A stretch of DNA of 64,000 nucleotides from Callorhinus ursinus (taxonomy: Eukaryota; Chordata; Mammalia; Carnivora; Otariidae). The stretch is taken from positions 682,001 through 746,000 of the forward strand of contig NW_020313157.1 of assembly GCF_003265705.1 (NCBI RefSeq), given 5' to 3'. Position numbers and translations under genes: made by a program. The first letter of the stretch is position 1. Every line of letters begins with the position of its first letter. The notes beneath the pieces were generated by a model. That model did not search any database. It saw only the letters and a program-made list of their open reading frames with translations, and was not told where the DNA came from. This document shows positions 63,956-64,000 of the stretch, piece after piece.

Positions 63956-64000
63956 GCTACCCTTTCTGAGTTTAATTTCCAAACGGTCTAACTTCACTAT

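Overview
The window is mammalian nuclear DNA from a carnivore, probably an arctoid (bear, panda, seal, mustelid or relative). The evidence is eleven Can-SINEs whose young copies carry the lysine-tRNA-derived head, a GATCGAGTCC B-box region, a GGGCTCCCTGCTCAGC core and an AAATAAATAAA tail. The GATCCCTGGGTGGCGCAG head of dog-type SINEs and the CTGACAGCTCAGAGCCTGGAG body of cat-type SINEs are both absent. Three near-identical young L1 3' ends are of the carnivore L1 type. No host protein-coding exon, rRNA, tRNA or known small RNA gene could be supported. Open frames are short, scattered and mostly cross repeats. The window looks like a gene desert, a very large intron or intergenic sequence.

Layout. 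0-5 kb: a MER5A-like hAT element, an MLT1 LTR, a very old CR1/L3 LINE piece and MIRs. 5-20 kb: MIR/L2 fragments, one Can-SINE with a perfect 15-bp target duplication, an L1M 3' end and another hAT element. 20-23 kb: a low-repeat block that keeps several CpGs, then a long purine arm facing a pyrimidine arm (GGAA/CCTT), an MLT1 LTR and a G-rich (GGGA)n tract. 23-28 kb: L2, AT-rich old LINE-like sequence and the first 100-N gap, inside an AAAG tract. 28-34.5 kb: the least repetitive part, with a CpG-retaining stretch at about 31.98-33.6 kb. 34.5-42 kb: a cluster of seven Can-SINEs, including a back-to-back pair beside an inverted third copy. 42-50.5 kb: MIRs, a 19-G run, an L1M 3' end, an L2 split by a SINE, an ERV LTR and a MIR split by a SINE. 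52-54.3 kb: L2, tetranucleotide repeats, and a young L1 (with the second 100-N gap) inserted into a MIR. 55.6-59.3 kb: MLT1 and another LTR-like element on either side of an AT-rich low-repeat block. 60.1-62 kb: an L1 inside an L1, with a Can-SINE in the outer L1's tail, all bounded by one 14-bp target duplication. 62-64 kb: MIR pieces and a second AT-rich low-repeat block.

Most of what can be read here is a layered insertion history, dated by target-site duplications: young L1 and Can-SINE copies sit in older MIR, L2 and L1 copies. The candidate functional parts are low-repeat, AT-rich or CpG-retaining blocks that could be conserved enhancers. That is inference and needs a cross-species alignment. 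I found no new gene system.
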